Positions 22,991 to 33,291 are shown, counted from the stretch's first letter. The stretch is 64,000 nt of DNA from Chitinophaga sp. HK235 (GCF_018255755.1 NZ_CP073766.1:5950501-6014500), one strand, 5' to 3'. Made by a program: numbers and translations. Notes: generated by a model not told the origin, from the letters alone.

Positions 22991-24487
22991 ATGTTCAGAA
23001 AAAAAATGCTAAAAGCAATACTATTGCTGCATCGTTATCTGGGGTTTGTACTGAGCCTGATGTTTGTGGTCTGGTTTTTATCCGGCTTTGTGATGATGTA
23101 CGCAGGTTATCCAACGATGAAACCGGACCAACGGTTAAAGCAGCTGCCACCGGTTAATATGGAGGCATGTCACCTGACGCCGCAGCAGGTATTGAATGTT
23201 GCCGGTATCACTGATTCCATCGTCACCATCCGGATGGGTATGCTACTGGCCCGCCCTGTTTATAGAATCGTTACACAGCAAAAAAGGCATATAGCCATCT
23301 TTGCAGACAACGGTGCCGTGATAGATAAAATAGATGTTGCATCGGGCAGTCGGCTGGCACGGGCTTTTGTGCACGATGCCAGCCGGCCCCAGGCGGTAGA
23401 TACACTATGGCAGATAGACCAGTGGATGGCAGCCTATCGTTACCAGGGATATCTGCCGGAGGTGTATCGGTTTAAGATGAATGATCCGGCTGCTACCTAT
23501 GTGTATGTATCCTTTCATACCGGTGAAGTAGTGCAGATGGTGAATGCCCGGCAACGGTTCTGGGCCTGGCTGGGGCCTATTCCCCACTGGATCTACCCGA
23601 CTATACTCATTCGCAACCGGCCGGTATGGAGCCAGGTGGTGATATGGGTTTCACTTATTGGCGCCGTGATGTGTCTGACAGGTATTATCATGGGCATTGT
23701 TCGTTATAAACGGAAAAACAAACAGCCGCTGGTCTTCAGCCCATATCAGAAAAAATGGTTCCGTTATCACCATTATACGGGGTTTGTGTTTGGCATCTTT
23801 GTATTTACCTGGATTTTAAGTGGCTGGTTCTCGATGAGCCCGGTGGCATTCGGCCCGGGTCCTGGCAAACAGCTGGCTGAACGCGATCTTTTATCCGGAG
23901 GCCCGTTAAACGTACCGGCGTTTACGTTATCCCCGCGTCAGGCGGTTTCCATATTCAGTTCATTCTTAATAGTAAAGGAAATACAATTGATTCAGCTGGA
24001 TGGCAAGCCCTATTACCTTGCTTATCAGGATGCTCAGCATACACGCTTACTGGCAGCAGACCAGGAGAGAAGTATTCCGTTTGAATATTTCCCGGACTCG
24101 CTTTTCATCGGTAAGGTCAGGGCTTTTCAGCCGGCACAACAAATAAAAGAGTCTGTTGTATTGAATCACTATGATGATTATTACTATTCCCGCACCTTTG
24201 AAAAAAGATTGCCTGTATTAAGAGTAAAGGTTGACAATTCGGAACAGACCTGGTATTATTTCGATCTGAAAACAGGTCAGCTGGCGCTGCGGCATGAAAA
24301 GGGGAGCCGGCTGGAACGCTGGCTGTACCATGGTTTGCATAGCCTGGATTTCAGCTTTCTCGTATATAGGAGACCGTTATGGGATATCGTGGTATGGGTG
24401 CTGATGCTGGGAGGTACAGCTGTCAGCATCACAGGGTTGGTACTTACCTGGAAATGGCTTAGAAGAAAGGCAGGGAAAATGTATTAG
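22991..24487 (+). CDS. PepSY-associated TM helix protein (PiuB/ferric-reductase-like)
   Basis: This is a 498-residue inner-membrane protein. TM helices lie at about 8-35 (HRYLGFVLSLMFVVWFLSGF), 213-236, 262-285 (HHYTGFVFGIFVFTWILSGW) and 462-488. PepSY-like periplasmic regions lie between them. Conserved histidines in the HRYLG, HHYTG and HGLHSLDF motifs could bind heme or metal, as proposed for this family. Such proteins often pair with TonB receptors and are thought to reduce the imported iron complex. Here the pair is under a cobalamin riboswitch, so the substrate may be a cobalt or corrinoid complex (inference). Confidence 0.9.
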   Translation: MFRKKMLKAILLLHRYLGFVLSLMFVVWFLSGFVMMYAGYPTMKPDQRLKQLPPVNMEACHLTPQQVLNVAGITDSIVTIRMGMLLARPVYRIVTQQKRHIAIFADNGAVIDKIDVASGSRLARAFVHDASRPQAVDTLWQIDQWMAAYRYQGYLPEVYRFKMNDPAATYVYVSFHTGEVVQMVNARQRFWAWLGPIPHWIYPTILIRNRPVWSQVVIWVSLIGAVMCLTGIIMGIVRYKRKNKQPLVFSPYQKKWFRYHHYTGFVFGIFVFTWILSGWFSMSPVAFGPGPGKQLAERDLLSGGPLNVPAFTLSPRQAVSIFSSFLIVKEIQLIQLDGKPYYLAYQDAQHTRLLAADQERSIPFEYFPDSLFIGKVRAFQPAQQIKESVVLNHYDDYYYSRTFEKRLPVLRVKVDNSEQTWYYFDLKTGQLALRHEKGSRLERWLYHGLHSLDFSFLVYRRPLWDIVVWVLMLGGTAVSITGLVLTWKWLRRKAGKMY

Positions 24488-24869
24488 ATGAGAAAACGGA
24501 TTTCAGGGTGTTACAAAGCATTGTAAATTAATTTATTAATAACCCTGTTCTTATTCTGGCATTTGAGCTGTTTTAATCCAGCCATAAAAAATTTAACAAA
24601 ATAATATTTTTATAAGGTAATATACTTATTAAGATTTATCTTTACGGACCGTTTTCCTATTGTACTGTTGTTTTGCTTATGAAAGTGGCAATGAAGTGCC
24701 CCTTGTTATTAGGAGTTTAATGCTAATCAAACCGGTGTTTAAAGTAGATCGACCAATCTCTTTTAAAATGACCTGTCGTTTTTGCGCGAATAATTAACAA
24801 CCAAAAAAACTGAACTATTTTCTAAATCAACATTGTCTAAATCAACATTTTAATCAAATCTAACTGTCT
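24488..24869. other. AT-rich leader upstream of SusC pair 1
   Basis: There is no gene and no strong hairpin. The stretch is AT-rich (for example TTAATTTATTAATAA near 24526) and must hold the promoter and 5' UTR of the SusC gene. A direct repeat ATCAACATT occurs just before the gene (24827 and 24841). I found no sigma/anti-sigma pair or hybrid two-component gene nearby. Confidence 0.4.
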
Positions 24870-27800
24870 ATGCTGCGTCTCTACTCGTTTATGAGCATGC
24901 TTATGCTCATAAGTGTCCTGTCATTCGCACAGGCCAAGCGTATTACCGGTAAGGTTACAGACTCAAAAGATGGCAATGCTTTGCCTGGAGTTACTGTGAA
25001 AATTAAAGGTACTAATGCCGGTACAATTACTCAAGCTAATGGAAACTATGAATTATCTGTTCCTGAGAATGCTACCAGCCTCATTTTTTCTTTTATAGGT
25101 TATGCCGATAAGGAAGTGGAAATCGGCGGTAAACAAACGATCAATGTTGCAATGGGAGGTGGAAGTAAAGACATCTCTGAAGTAGTGGTGGTGGGATATG
25201 GTAGCCAGAACAGGAGAGAGATCACAGGTTCTGTAACCAAAATAGCATCCAAAGAAATTGCCAACCAGCCGGTGGCCAGCTTTGAATCCTCCATACAAGG
25301 TAAAGCACCTGGTGTGGTAATCGAATCTGGTAGTGGTAAAGTGGGCCAGGGTATGAAGATCCGTATCAGGGGTACTTCTTCTATATCAGCCAGCAGCCAG
25401 CCATTATATGTGATCGATGGTATGCCAGTGATATCAGAAAGTATGTCTGACAGCGGTAATGATCCTACCAACCCATTGGTAGATATCAATCCCAATGATA
25501 TTGAATCAGTGGAAGTGCTGAAAGATGCTTCTGCTGCTGCTATCTACGGTGCACGTGCTGCCAACGGTGTAGTGCTGATCACTACCAAAAAAGGCAAGGC
25601 CGGTGAAAAGACCAACATCGAACTGAATGTAAACACAAGTTTCGCTAAACCAACCATGAGACGTAAATTCCTGGATGCACAGCAATATGCAACGCTGGTC
25701 CAGGAATCCGCAGTAATGGACGGTAAATATGATTTTGCCCACAAAATAAATAACTTCCCTACTGAACAGGCCGCTATCGATTATTACCAGAAACGGGTGG
25801 ATAAGAGAATGACTGCACTGGCAGGTAAAGACTGGCGTACGAGTAGCGTCAACACTGACTGGCAGGATGAAGAGTTCCGCAAGACAGCACATACCAACCA
25901 GATTGACCTTTCTGCTTCCGGTGGTAATGAAAAAACAAAATACTATGCTTCAGGATCCTATTCAGACCAGGAAGCAATCGTGATCGTAAACAGGTTCAAA
26001 AGATATGGTGCCCGCTTAAACCTCGAGCATACAGCTAATTCAAGACTGTCTTTCGGCGTTAATATGGGTGTTACCCGTTCAGAGCTGAACCGTATTTCCA
26101 ATGACAACGCCTTCTCCACACCAGGCCAGATGGTAGCACAGCTGCCAATGTCACGCCCATATGATTCATTGGGTGAGCCTAATCCCAATACATTGTATTA
26201 TAATGGTCTGGTAGATAAGAAATATGCGTATAACAGGCAGGTTTCTTTCCGTACCATAGGTAATGCTTTCCTGAATTATCATATCCTTCCTTCTTTAGCT
26301 TTCAGATCTGAGTTGGGAACGGATATTTATAATCTTAACGAAGATTTCTTCCAGGGCAAACAAACACAGGATGGTAAAGGTATCGGAAGGGGAGGCGACA
26401 ATATCACGCAAAACGTGAACCTCAATACCAATAACTACTTCACCTTTACGCCTCATATCGATGATAAAAACAATATCTCTGCTGTAGTGGGTATGAGCTA
26501 CCTGCAAAATGACCTGAGAGGCAACGCTGTGAGTGGTGAGAATTACCCCAGTGATGCGGTGAAAAACCTGGGTGGTGCAGGAACGATTACCGGTGGTTCT
26601 TCCAATGAACAACGATATACCTTCCTGTCTTACTTCATGAGAGCGAACTATAACTATAAGGGCAAATACCTTGCTTCCTTCAGTATCCGTTCAGACGGCT
26701 CCTCCCGTTTTGGTCCTAAGAACAGATATGGTTGGTTCCCTGCAGGATCTTTGGGTTGGGTTGTATCTGAAGAAGATTTCCTGAAAGGCAGCAAAGTGCT
26801 GAATTTACTGAAGATCAGGGCCAGCTATGGTAAAACAGGTAACGCTGAGATCGGGCAGAATAACTACTATACCTTGCTGAGTGTAACGAACTATCCAATG
26901 CTCCCGGGCTTTTCACCTACACAGCTGGGTGATCCAACCCTGCACTGGGAAAGCACTGTACAGGCAGATGCCGGTGTGGAATTTGCATTGTTTGACAACC
27001 GTTTGAGCGGTGAAATAGACTACTATAATAAACAAACCTCCGACCTGTTATTAAAAACAAACGTACCGTTGTCAAGCGGTTACGCCACTATTTACAGAAA
27101 CGCGGGCTCACTGGAAAATAAAGGTGTTGAAGTATTATTGAACTCACGTAATATTCAAACCAGAGACTTTACCTGGACCACCTCCCTGAATGTGGCTTAC
27201 AACAAGAACAGGGTGAAATCCATCAATGGCCAGATCATTGAAAGTGGTGTACAACGTGCCGTTGAAGGCGAACCTATCGGCGTATTCTATATGCAACGTT
27301 ATGCAGGAGTAGATCCTAACAATGGAGATGCATTATATTATACCAAAGATGGTAAGACAACCAACGATTACGCTCAGGCCGACAGAGGTGTGGTAGGTAA
27401 ATCAAATCCTGACTGGACAGGCGGTTTCACCAATACCCTCAGTTATAAAGGAATTGACCTGAGTGTGTTCTTCACTTTTGTTCAGGGCAACCAGATCTAT
27501 AACCAGGCAGGCCAGTACCAATCTGTAGGTTTTGGCGGTGGTTATGACAACCAGACTGCTGATCAGCTGAACAGATGGCAGAAACCCGGCGACATCACCA
27601 ATATTCCAAGACTGTCCCACTTCCTCGGAAATGGTAACCAGTCTCCATCTTCACAATGGATATATGATGGTTCATACATCCGCTTAAAACAGGTGACATT
27701 GGGTTATAATCTCCCTAAATCTGTTCTGTCAACTGTAAAACTTAGCAGCGCCCGCATTTTTGTTGCAGGATACAACCTGTGGACCAAAACCAAATATATC

Positions 27801-27911
27801 AGTGATCCGGAGGTAAATACCAATACACTCGGAAATATCACCGGTGGTATTGACTTCTACACTGTTCCGCAACCAAAAACAATTACTATTGGGCTTAATG
27901 TGAAGTTTTAA
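24870..27911 (+). CDS. SusC/RagA family TonB-linked outer-membrane protein
   Basis: This is a 1013-residue receptor. It has a signal peptide (MLRLYSFMSMLMLISVLSFAQ), a CarboxypepD_reg-like domain (about 23-110: ITGKVTDSKDGNALPGVTVK), and the family TonB-box-like VVVVGYGSQNRREITGSV. The plug has IRGTSSISASSQPLYVIDGM and ESVEVLKDASAAAIYGARAA, both SusC signatures, followed by a long barrel ending ITIGLNVKF. It transports glycans or other oligomers across the outer membrane with the SusD lipoprotein encoded 45 bases downstream. No polysaccharide-degrading enzyme gene is adjacent, so the substrate cannot be deduced. Confidence 0.96.
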   Translation: MLRLYSFMSMLMLISVLSFAQAKRITGKVTDSKDGNALPGVTVKIKGTNAGTITQANGNYELSVPENATSLIFSFIGYADKEVEIGGKQTINVAMGGGSKDISEVVVVGYGSQNRREITGSVTKIASKEIANQPVASFESSIQGKAPGVVIESGSGKVGQGMKIRIRGTSSISASSQPLYVIDGMPVISESMSDSGNDPTNPLVDINPNDIESVEVLKDASAAAIYGARAANGVVLITTKKGKAGEKTNIELNVNTSFAKPTMRRKFLDAQQYATLVQESAVMDGKYDFAHKINNFPTEQAAIDYYQKRVDKRMTALAGKDWRTSSVNTDWQDEEFRKTAHTNQIDLSASGGNEKTKYYASGSYSDQEAIVIVNRFKRYGARLNLEHTANSRLSFGVNMGVTRSELNRISNDNAFSTPGQMVAQLPMSRPYDSLGEPNPNTLYYNGLVDKKYAYNRQVSFRTIGNAFLNYHILPSLAFRSELGTDIYNLNEDFFQGKQTQDGKGIGRGGDNITQNVNLNTNNYFTFTPHIDDKNNISAVVGMSYLQNDLRGNAVSGENYPSDAVKNLGGAGTITGGSSNEQRYTFLSYFMRANYNYKGKYLASFSIRSDGSSRFGPKNRYGWFPAGSLGWVVSEEDFLKGSKVLNLLKIRASYGKTGNAEIGQNNYYTLLSVTNYPMLPGFSPTQLGDPTLHWESTVQADAGVEFALFDNRLSGEIDYYNKQTSDLLLKTNVPLSSGYATIYRNAGSLENKGVEVLLNSRNIQTRDFTWTTSLNVAYNKNRVKSINGQIIESGVQRAVEGEPIGVFYMQRYAGVDPNNGDALYYTKDGKTTNDYAQADRGVVGKSNPDWTGGFTNTLSYKGIDLSVFFTFVQGNQIYNQAGQYQSVGFGGGYDNQTADQLNRWQKPGDITNIPRLSHFLGNGNQSPSSQWIYDGSYIRLKQVTLGYNLPKSVLSTVKLSSARIFVAGYNLWTKTKYISDPEVNTNTLGNITGGIDFYTVPQPKTITIGLNVKF

Positions 27912-27956
27912 GCAGTAGCCAGGTTGAACATAAATGAACCACAAAAAGTTAAAGTA

Positions 27957-29330
27957 ATGAAACCAATAACTAAATATATCAGTTATCTCGTATTACCTGC
28001 CATGCTGACTTTTACAGCTGCCTGTAATAAAAAACTGGATGTGACGCCAGGACAACAGATCTCGCCGGAACAGATCAAGACAGAAGATGATGTGAATGCC
28101 ATTCTGATGGGCGCTTATAACTCCATGCAGGACCCTAGTGCATTCGGAGAACGTTACATATTCCTCGCTGACCTTTTCGCAGATGCCGGCTTTATCAATT
28201 TTCAGGGAACTTTTCAGACATATGCGCAGGTAGCCACCAGGCAGATTCAGAAAAGTGGTATCATCCCTCAGGAGGTATGGCGCAGAGGATATGTTATTAT
28301 CAACACTGCGAACATCGTACTGGCAAACCTGGACAAAGTAAGTGCAGAAAACAAGGCTGCCATTGCTGCTGAAGCTAAGTTCGTGAGAGCTATTAACTAT
28401 TTCGAACTGGCTGGCTTTTATAGCTTGCCTTATTCAGCTGGAAATGTAGATAAAAACCTGGCAGTACCGCTGATCACCACTGCAGTGATCAGCACCACAG
28501 ACCTGCCTGCCAGCAAACAGCCCAGAGCAAGCGTAGCGGATGTATATAAACAGATCATTGCCGATTTACTGGAGGGTACTACGAGCCTGCCTGATAGCTA
28601 CGGAGAAAAGAAAAATAAAAGCAGGGCAACCAAATATTCTGCATATGCTTTCCTGGCAAGGGTTTACCTGGCACAAGGCAATTATGCTGAAGCGGCAAAA
28701 GCTGCAGACAAAGTGATCGAATCAGGCAATTACTCCCTGGTACCTTCTTTTGATGCTGAATTTAATAACACGGCACTCTCCGCAGAAGATATATTTGCGA
28801 TTCTTCAAACCAGTCAGAGCAACGCCGGTACCTCCAATAACGGCCTCGTTACTTTTTATGCACTGGATCAACGTAATGATATTAACATCAGCCCTGACCA
28901 GCTTGCACAATATGGCCCCGGAGATCAGCGCAAAAATTTCTATAGCTATTCCAGCGATAGCTCCAATATCACTACCAACAAATGGAGAGACCTGTATGGC
29001 ACCATCCCGGTTGTACGTTTGTCAGAAATGTACCTGACCCGTGCAGAAGCCAATCTCCGCGCTGGTACTGCTGTTGGTGATGCTCCGCTGAACGACGTGA
29101 ACAAGGTAAGAACCCGCTCCAAAGCCACACCACTTGCTGCTGTTACACCTGATGACGTAGTACAGGAAAGAAGACTGGAACTGGCATTTGAAGGCGATAA
29201 CTACTGGATCGTAAAACGTCTGCAGCTGAATGTAGGCAACCTGAAATACAATGACAATATGTTGGTTTTCCCGGTTCCACAGCGTGAAATAGACGTGAAT
29301 CCGGGATTGGTTCAGAATCCGGGTTATTGA
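27957..29330 (+). CDS. SusD/RagB family nutrient-binding lipoprotein
   Basis: This is a 457-residue protein. The ATG at 27957 opens a lipoprotein signal (MKPITKYISYLVLPAMLTFTAAC, Cys23). An upstream in-frame TTG at 27924 is less likely. TPR-like helices carry FVRAINYFELAGFYSLPY and SAYAFLARVYLAQGNYAEAA. The RagB signature is VVRLSEMYLTRAEANLRAG, followed by VVQERRLELAFEGDNYW and FPVPQREIDVNPGL at the end. It caps the SusC partner on the cell surface and captures the substrate. A 20-bp terminator hairpin ends the operon. Confidence 0.96.
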   Translation: MKPITKYISYLVLPAMLTFTAACNKKLDVTPGQQISPEQIKTEDDVNAILMGAYNSMQDPSAFGERYIFLADLFADAGFINFQGTFQTYAQVATRQIQKSGIIPQEVWRRGYVIINTANIVLANLDKVSAENKAAIAAEAKFVRAINYFELAGFYSLPYSAGNVDKNLAVPLITTAVISTTDLPASKQPRASVADVYKQIIADLLEGTTSLPDSYGEKKNKSRATKYSAYAFLARVYLAQGNYAEAAKAADKVIESGNYSLVPSFDAEFNNTALSAEDIFAILQTSQSNAGTSNNGLVTFYALDQRNDINISPDQLAQYGPGDQRKNFYSYSSDSSNITTNKWRDLYGTIPVVRLSEMYLTRAEANLRAGTAVGDAPLNDVNKVRTRSKATPLAAVTPDDVVQERRLELAFEGDNYWIVKRLQLNVGNLKYNDNMLVFPVPQREIDVNPGLVQNPGY

Positions 29331-29373
29331 TTAACGTGCAACAGTAAATATATAAATAGATAAATAAGTAAAT

Positions 29374-29417
29374 AAAAAGGGCGTCTCCAGCACTACTGTG
29401 TTGGAGACGCCCTTTTT
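29374..29417. terminator. Strong bidirectional terminator
   Basis: A 20-bp stem (29374-29393 with 29398-29417, one G-T pair) with a 4-base loop and A/T flanks separates the SusD gene from the convergent beta-helix gene. Confidence 0.92.
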
Positions 29418-29426
29418 GATGAAGAT

Positions 29427-32400
29427 TTATTGTTTGATAATCTTCCCTTCCATCTCTACTTTCCTGTCTTCCAAAACACGGTACAGGTAAATGCCTGCAG
29501 GAAGTCCTGTGGTGGTAATCTGTTCGGTGCGGTTACGCAGCTGTCTGCGCATCACTATTTTACCTGTCATATCTGTGAGTTCAAAGAATACAATACTATT
29601 CTCCCTGGTGACTGCATAACTTATCTGTAAAACATCCGTTACCGGATTCGGATACACTTTGTTTTCTGTCCGGGCTTCCGTTACGGCCTGTTGTAGTTTG
29701 CGGACTGTACTGCTGTCTTCCAGCGGGTATAGTACGGTGTTATCTGAGATACGGTCATCGAACAGGCGTAACCAGGATTGGGCACGGAGTCTGGCCCACA
29801 TGGAAGCTTTGGTAGCAATCGTCTGAAGTGTGTTGACCTGGTCGGCAGTGAGGTCTTTTCCGGTCAGTCCTTTACCTGCGAGTGCTATGCGCAATGAGAT
29901 AAGACTGCGGCCCCAGTTGTTGAACTCTTCTGCTTCATCACCTGCCAGCTGATATTTGGATACAATACCGTTATAGGTGGTATTGGCTTCGGGGATGTTG
30001 CCGTTATCGATCAGCAGGTCCACATAAGCCAGATCTGCATATGGGTCCTGCCATTGGCTCAGATAGAATTTCAGGCTGTCGGTACAAAGATCGCTGGTGG
30101 TATCTGCCATCATACGGTGAAGCGCATAAGGAGGTATGGTAGGGAATGGAACGGTGGGGTCTCCCCATGACTGATCTTTGTCTTCGGGACAATTATTTTT
30201 ACTGCCGGTGACCGCAAAAATTTTAACGTTGTTGGTATGATAGTTCATGGGCTGCTGATTAACCGTATTGGCATTGTAGTAATAGTTGACCTTCCCTACC
30301 TCATCTATACGGTTGTAAACTTCCTGGTAACCGCCACCATAACTTAATATGTTGGCAGTGGCAAATCCTGCGCTACCCTGACTGGATGCCATGCCATCGA
30401 ATATAGGGTTCGCTCCCCGGGCTACAATGTCATACAGTACTGCTTTGTTGGTGTTGCAGCGGAACTGCAGTCCCAGCAACCCTTTAGGGGCAAACAGGAT
30501 GGCCCGGTTCCTGTAGTTGCTCAGGTTGGCGGTACCAATGTAATTATAGGTGTTTCGCTGCACCACATTATTGCCTGATCCGGTATTCCATACCAGCACC
30601 CCTATATTATAAAACGGATAATCACCTTTAAAGCTGTTTTCGCTGATCCGGAAACCGCTGCCACCCATTACCTGCACACCGATATTCCCTAAAAAGCCCG
30701 GTGCTCCCGGTGATGGCGGAATGCCCTTCGGCACATTAAATGTATTGTACTGTATCTGCGGTACGATCAGGCCCTGTGCCCATACCCCCTTTTTATTATT
30801 GTCGAAGGTGGCGCCTGTGACCTTCAGATAACCGTAGGTGGGGCTTGTGGCCTGCACGGTTACTGCTTCGTCGAGGTTGGTGAACTGGCAGGGGATGGAA
30901 CCATAGTTCCCGATGGTCACACCAAAATCCATTCCCACTACGCCGTAATTTAAGGGTGTTTTTACACCGGAGCTGTTGATGAAACGGCAACCGCCTATCT
31001 GTACGCCACGTACTTCCCAGCCGGAGATGAAGCCACGGAAAGGACCGCTGAGTTGACGGTCTACCAGGAAATCACAGTTGTAGAAATGTGCATTGTACGG
31101 TGACTTATAGGTTTGTCCGTTAAAGGTATAGGTATTTAGATAGTGGTTGAAAGAGATGCTGCGGGAATTATTGTAGAAACGACAGTTATTAGCTAAAATG
31201 ATTCCTCCGCTCTTTTGAACAAAATTATTCAGATCAGTACTCATAAAGCCGTCTACTGCATAGCTGAGAGTACTTTTGTCCATCATGAGTGTACCTTGAT
31301 AGTACTTATATGCCCCATGCATCTTCTGGTCAAGGCTGTTGTTGCCTTCTGCTATCACGCCCATCCACATGGCTTTTTCGATACCACATGGGTGGAAGGC
31401 CGTCAGGGTGGCATTTTCGAGCTTTAAAAATCCTGCGTAGGAAGATGCGTTAGGCGCTGCCTTAATGCGGGCATAGGCTTCCGGTCCGAATTCCACGCTC
31501 ATGTCCTTGATTTTCAGGGAAGCGCCGGGGGGGATGGTCAGCCCGTGTTCAATGCGGATGATGCTACCGCCGGTGCCGTATAGATTGTTGAGCGGGTTAC
31601 TGCCGGGTGTCCATACCTCATTACCGCTGACCGTATAGTCGTACAGGTGATAGCTGCTGCCGGGGATATTATTGACCGGGTCAGGCTGGCTGATGTCGGA
31701 CTGCACTACCAGTGGCGCCGGCAGCGCTATTTCACGGATACCGTCATTCACACGGACATTTATCAGTCCGGCCAGACCGAGATTGCCCGATTGCAACAGG
31801 ATCAGCATATCACTATAGGTAAAATAATGATCAGTCGGGTCCGGAGCGGTGGTTGCGTCATAAATACTGCCTCTGTAAATCCCAACGCCATGGGCCGGGC
31901 CCCATACAGCATCGCAGGAGATAGATGCCAGGTATTGTTCAATGTATTCGCATTGATGATTGGCGTCCACATAATAAGGAACCAAAGGCGCATTGTTCAT
32001 GACATCTTTCAGAGAATAGGGCCAGGTCTTTACATTGAAATGATAATCAGCTCCCGCTTTGATGAAGTTTTCCGGACAGATTTCCGGTGCTTCCACCCAT
32101 ACCTTTTCTATTTTGGGAATAACGGTAAATGTAACATTAGCGGGATTTTGATCACCTGATCCATCATTATACCATAACGATAACCGTTTTACCGATTTTT
32201 CATGAAACACAAACCGGACGGTATCATCCACCGCCAGCTGACTATAGAAATTGGCGGTTTGCAAAGTGTCATTAGAGTAAAGGTCTATATCATAGAGATT
32301 AGTGTCATTGATGATAGGATTTTTGTGTAATACCATGGTGATGGTATCGCCGATATATACCCTGAACATGAACCGGCGTACACAGGTACCGTTGATTGTA

Positions 32401-32585
32401 TTGTACTGAGGAAAGTAAATAGAATCGGCATGTTGGTCAAATCCCCTGATGGCAACAACCTGGACGGTCCAGATGTTTTGAGGGGGATGGTTATCTGCCC
32501 AGGCGCTGCCATGCAATAAAATGAAGCACATAATGGCAGAAAATAGTTTCCAGTATCGCTGGAAACCGGCGGGGTTTGTTTTCAT
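29427..32585 (-). CDS. Secreted parallel beta-helix protein with T9SS sorting domain
   Basis: This is a 1052-residue protein. It has an N-terminal signal peptide (hydrophobic core FSAIMCFILLHGSAWA) and an adhesin-like N-terminal region of about 350 residues. A right-handed parallel beta-helix runs from about 340 to 750, seen as repeated short Asn/Phe turns such as NCRFYNNSRSISF and TFDNNKKGVWAQG. Then come a helical segment and a C-terminal Por sorting domain (VYPNPVTDVLQ...GIYLYRVLEDRKVEMEG, ending KIIKQ). It is predicted to be secreted by the type IX system. Proteins of this shape bind or process glycans, but no catalytic residues were identified. It is convergent with SusD. Confidence 0.88.
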   Translation of the reverse strand: MKTNPAGFQRYWKLFSAIMCFILLHGSAWADNHPPQNIWTVQVVAIRGFDQHADSIYFPQYNTINGTCVRRFMFRVYIGDTITMVLHKNPIINDTNLYDIDLYSNDTLQTANFYSQLAVDDTVRFVFHEKSVKRLSLWYNDGSGDQNPANVTFTVIPKIEKVWVEAPEICPENFIKAGADYHFNVKTWPYSLKDVMNNAPLVPYYVDANHQCEYIEQYLASISCDAVWGPAHGVGIYRGSIYDATTAPDPTDHYFTYSDMLILLQSGNLGLAGLINVRVNDGIREIALPAPLVVQSDISQPDPVNNIPGSSYHLYDYTVSGNEVWTPGSNPLNNLYGTGGSIIRIEHGLTIPPGASLKIKDMSVEFGPEAYARIKAAPNASSYAGFLKLENATLTAFHPCGIEKAMWMGVIAEGNNSLDQKMHGAYKYYQGTLMMDKSTLSYAVDGFMSTDLNNFVQKSGGIILANNCRFYNNSRSISFNHYLNTYTFNGQTYKSPYNAHFYNCDFLVDRQLSGPFRGFISGWEVRGVQIGGCRFINSSGVKTPLNYGVVGMDFGVTIGNYGSIPCQFTNLDEAVTVQATSPTYGYLKVTGATFDNNKKGVWAQGLIVPQIQYNTFNVPKGIPPSPGAPGFLGNIGVQVMGGSGFRISENSFKGDYPFYNIGVLVWNTGSGNNVVQRNTYNYIGTANLSNYRNRAILFAPKGLLGLQFRCNTNKAVLYDIVARGANPIFDGMASSQGSAGFATANILSYGGGYQEVYNRIDEVGKVNYYYNANTVNQQPMNYHTNNVKIFAVTGSKNNCPEDKDQSWGDPTVPFPTIPPYALHRMMADTTSDLCTDSLKFYLSQWQDPYADLAYVDLLIDNGNIPEANTTYNGIVSKYQLAGDEAEEFNNWGRSLISLRIALAGKGLTGKDLTADQVNTLQTIATKASMWARLRAQSWLRLFDDRISDNTVLYPLEDSSTVRKLQQAVTEARTENKVYPNPVTDVLQISYAVTRENSIVFFELTDMTGKIVMRRQLRNRTEQITTTGLPAGIYLYRVLEDRKVEMEGKIIKQ

Positions 32586-32781
32586 GTAAAAGTATTTTGA
32601 GGTAAAAGAATGAATTGAAAATAATGAAGGTTACAGGGCATAACGGTGGCCCATGGCTGTAGTAAAGGGCTTTTAAAGTACGTGGCATAGTGATCATTTA
32701 CAGATATAGTTGCTCGAAAGCGGTGGCTTGTCTTAAAGGAGCCATAGGGTTATCGGGACAGAAACTTAGGGGCAGCACAGG

Positions 32782-33291
32782 CTATTTTCTGGTAAAGGTC
32801 AGATAGTCGATCATTCTCCAGGTGATACCATCATTGCTGGTTTCATAAGTTATTTTGAAAGACTGATCTGATAGTTTTTCATAGATAAAATGCTGGTACT
32901 GTACGCCTGTCTTCGGATAAAAGGCGTTGCAGGTAAGTATCAGCTTTCCGTTTTTCCAGCCGTTGCTGTCAAATTTCCGGTGGCCCTGAAAGTTGTCAAA
33001 TGCATATGCTGTAAACTGTCCGGTTTGTGCATCGATGCCCCACATGGAGTGTGCTTTGTAGTGGTTGGGGGCTTTGTCTGTATGTTCATACATGATCCAG
33101 CTGCTGTCCAGCGAGAGCTGGAAACTAAGGTCTGCTGCTATTTTCCGGCCGTTGCCAAACGCTCCTTCCCCGCTCCAGTTGCCGGTAAAGAAATGCACGA
33201 GGTCTTCCGGTAGTTTATTGGTATTGGTTTGTGCCTGAAGATAGGAGGAGAGCCCAAGGCAAAGCACAGCAGTTACTATGAGGTATTTCAT
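32782..33291 (-). CDS. Exported DUF1579-like lipocalin-fold protein
   Basis: This is a 169-residue protein with a Sec signal peptide (MKYLIVTAVLCLGLSSYLQAQ). The mature part is a beta barrel-like domain with FFTGNWSGEGAFGNGRKI, DSSWIMYEHTDK, HSMWGIDAQTGQFTAYAFDN and a C-terminal strand MIDYLTFTRK. The GNWSG/WGID pattern is that of DUF1579 and related lipocalin-like proteins of unknown role. It lies 93 bases downstream of the ArsR gene on the same strand and could belong to the same transcript. Confidence 0.7.
   Translation of the reverse strand: MKYLIVTAVLCLGLSSYLQAQTNTNKLPEDLVHFFTGNWSGEGAFGNGRKIAADLSFQLSLDSSWIMYEHTDKAPNHYKAHSMWGIDAQTGQFTAYAFDNFQGHRKFDSNGWKNGKLILTCNAFYPKTGVQYQHFIYEKLSDQSFKITYETSNDGITWRMIDYLTFTRK

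Noticed and set aside
31647..32159. 170-codon plus-strand frame inside the beta-helix protein gene
   Set aside because: Opposite-strand shadow. The minus frame has a signal peptide and a sorting domain.
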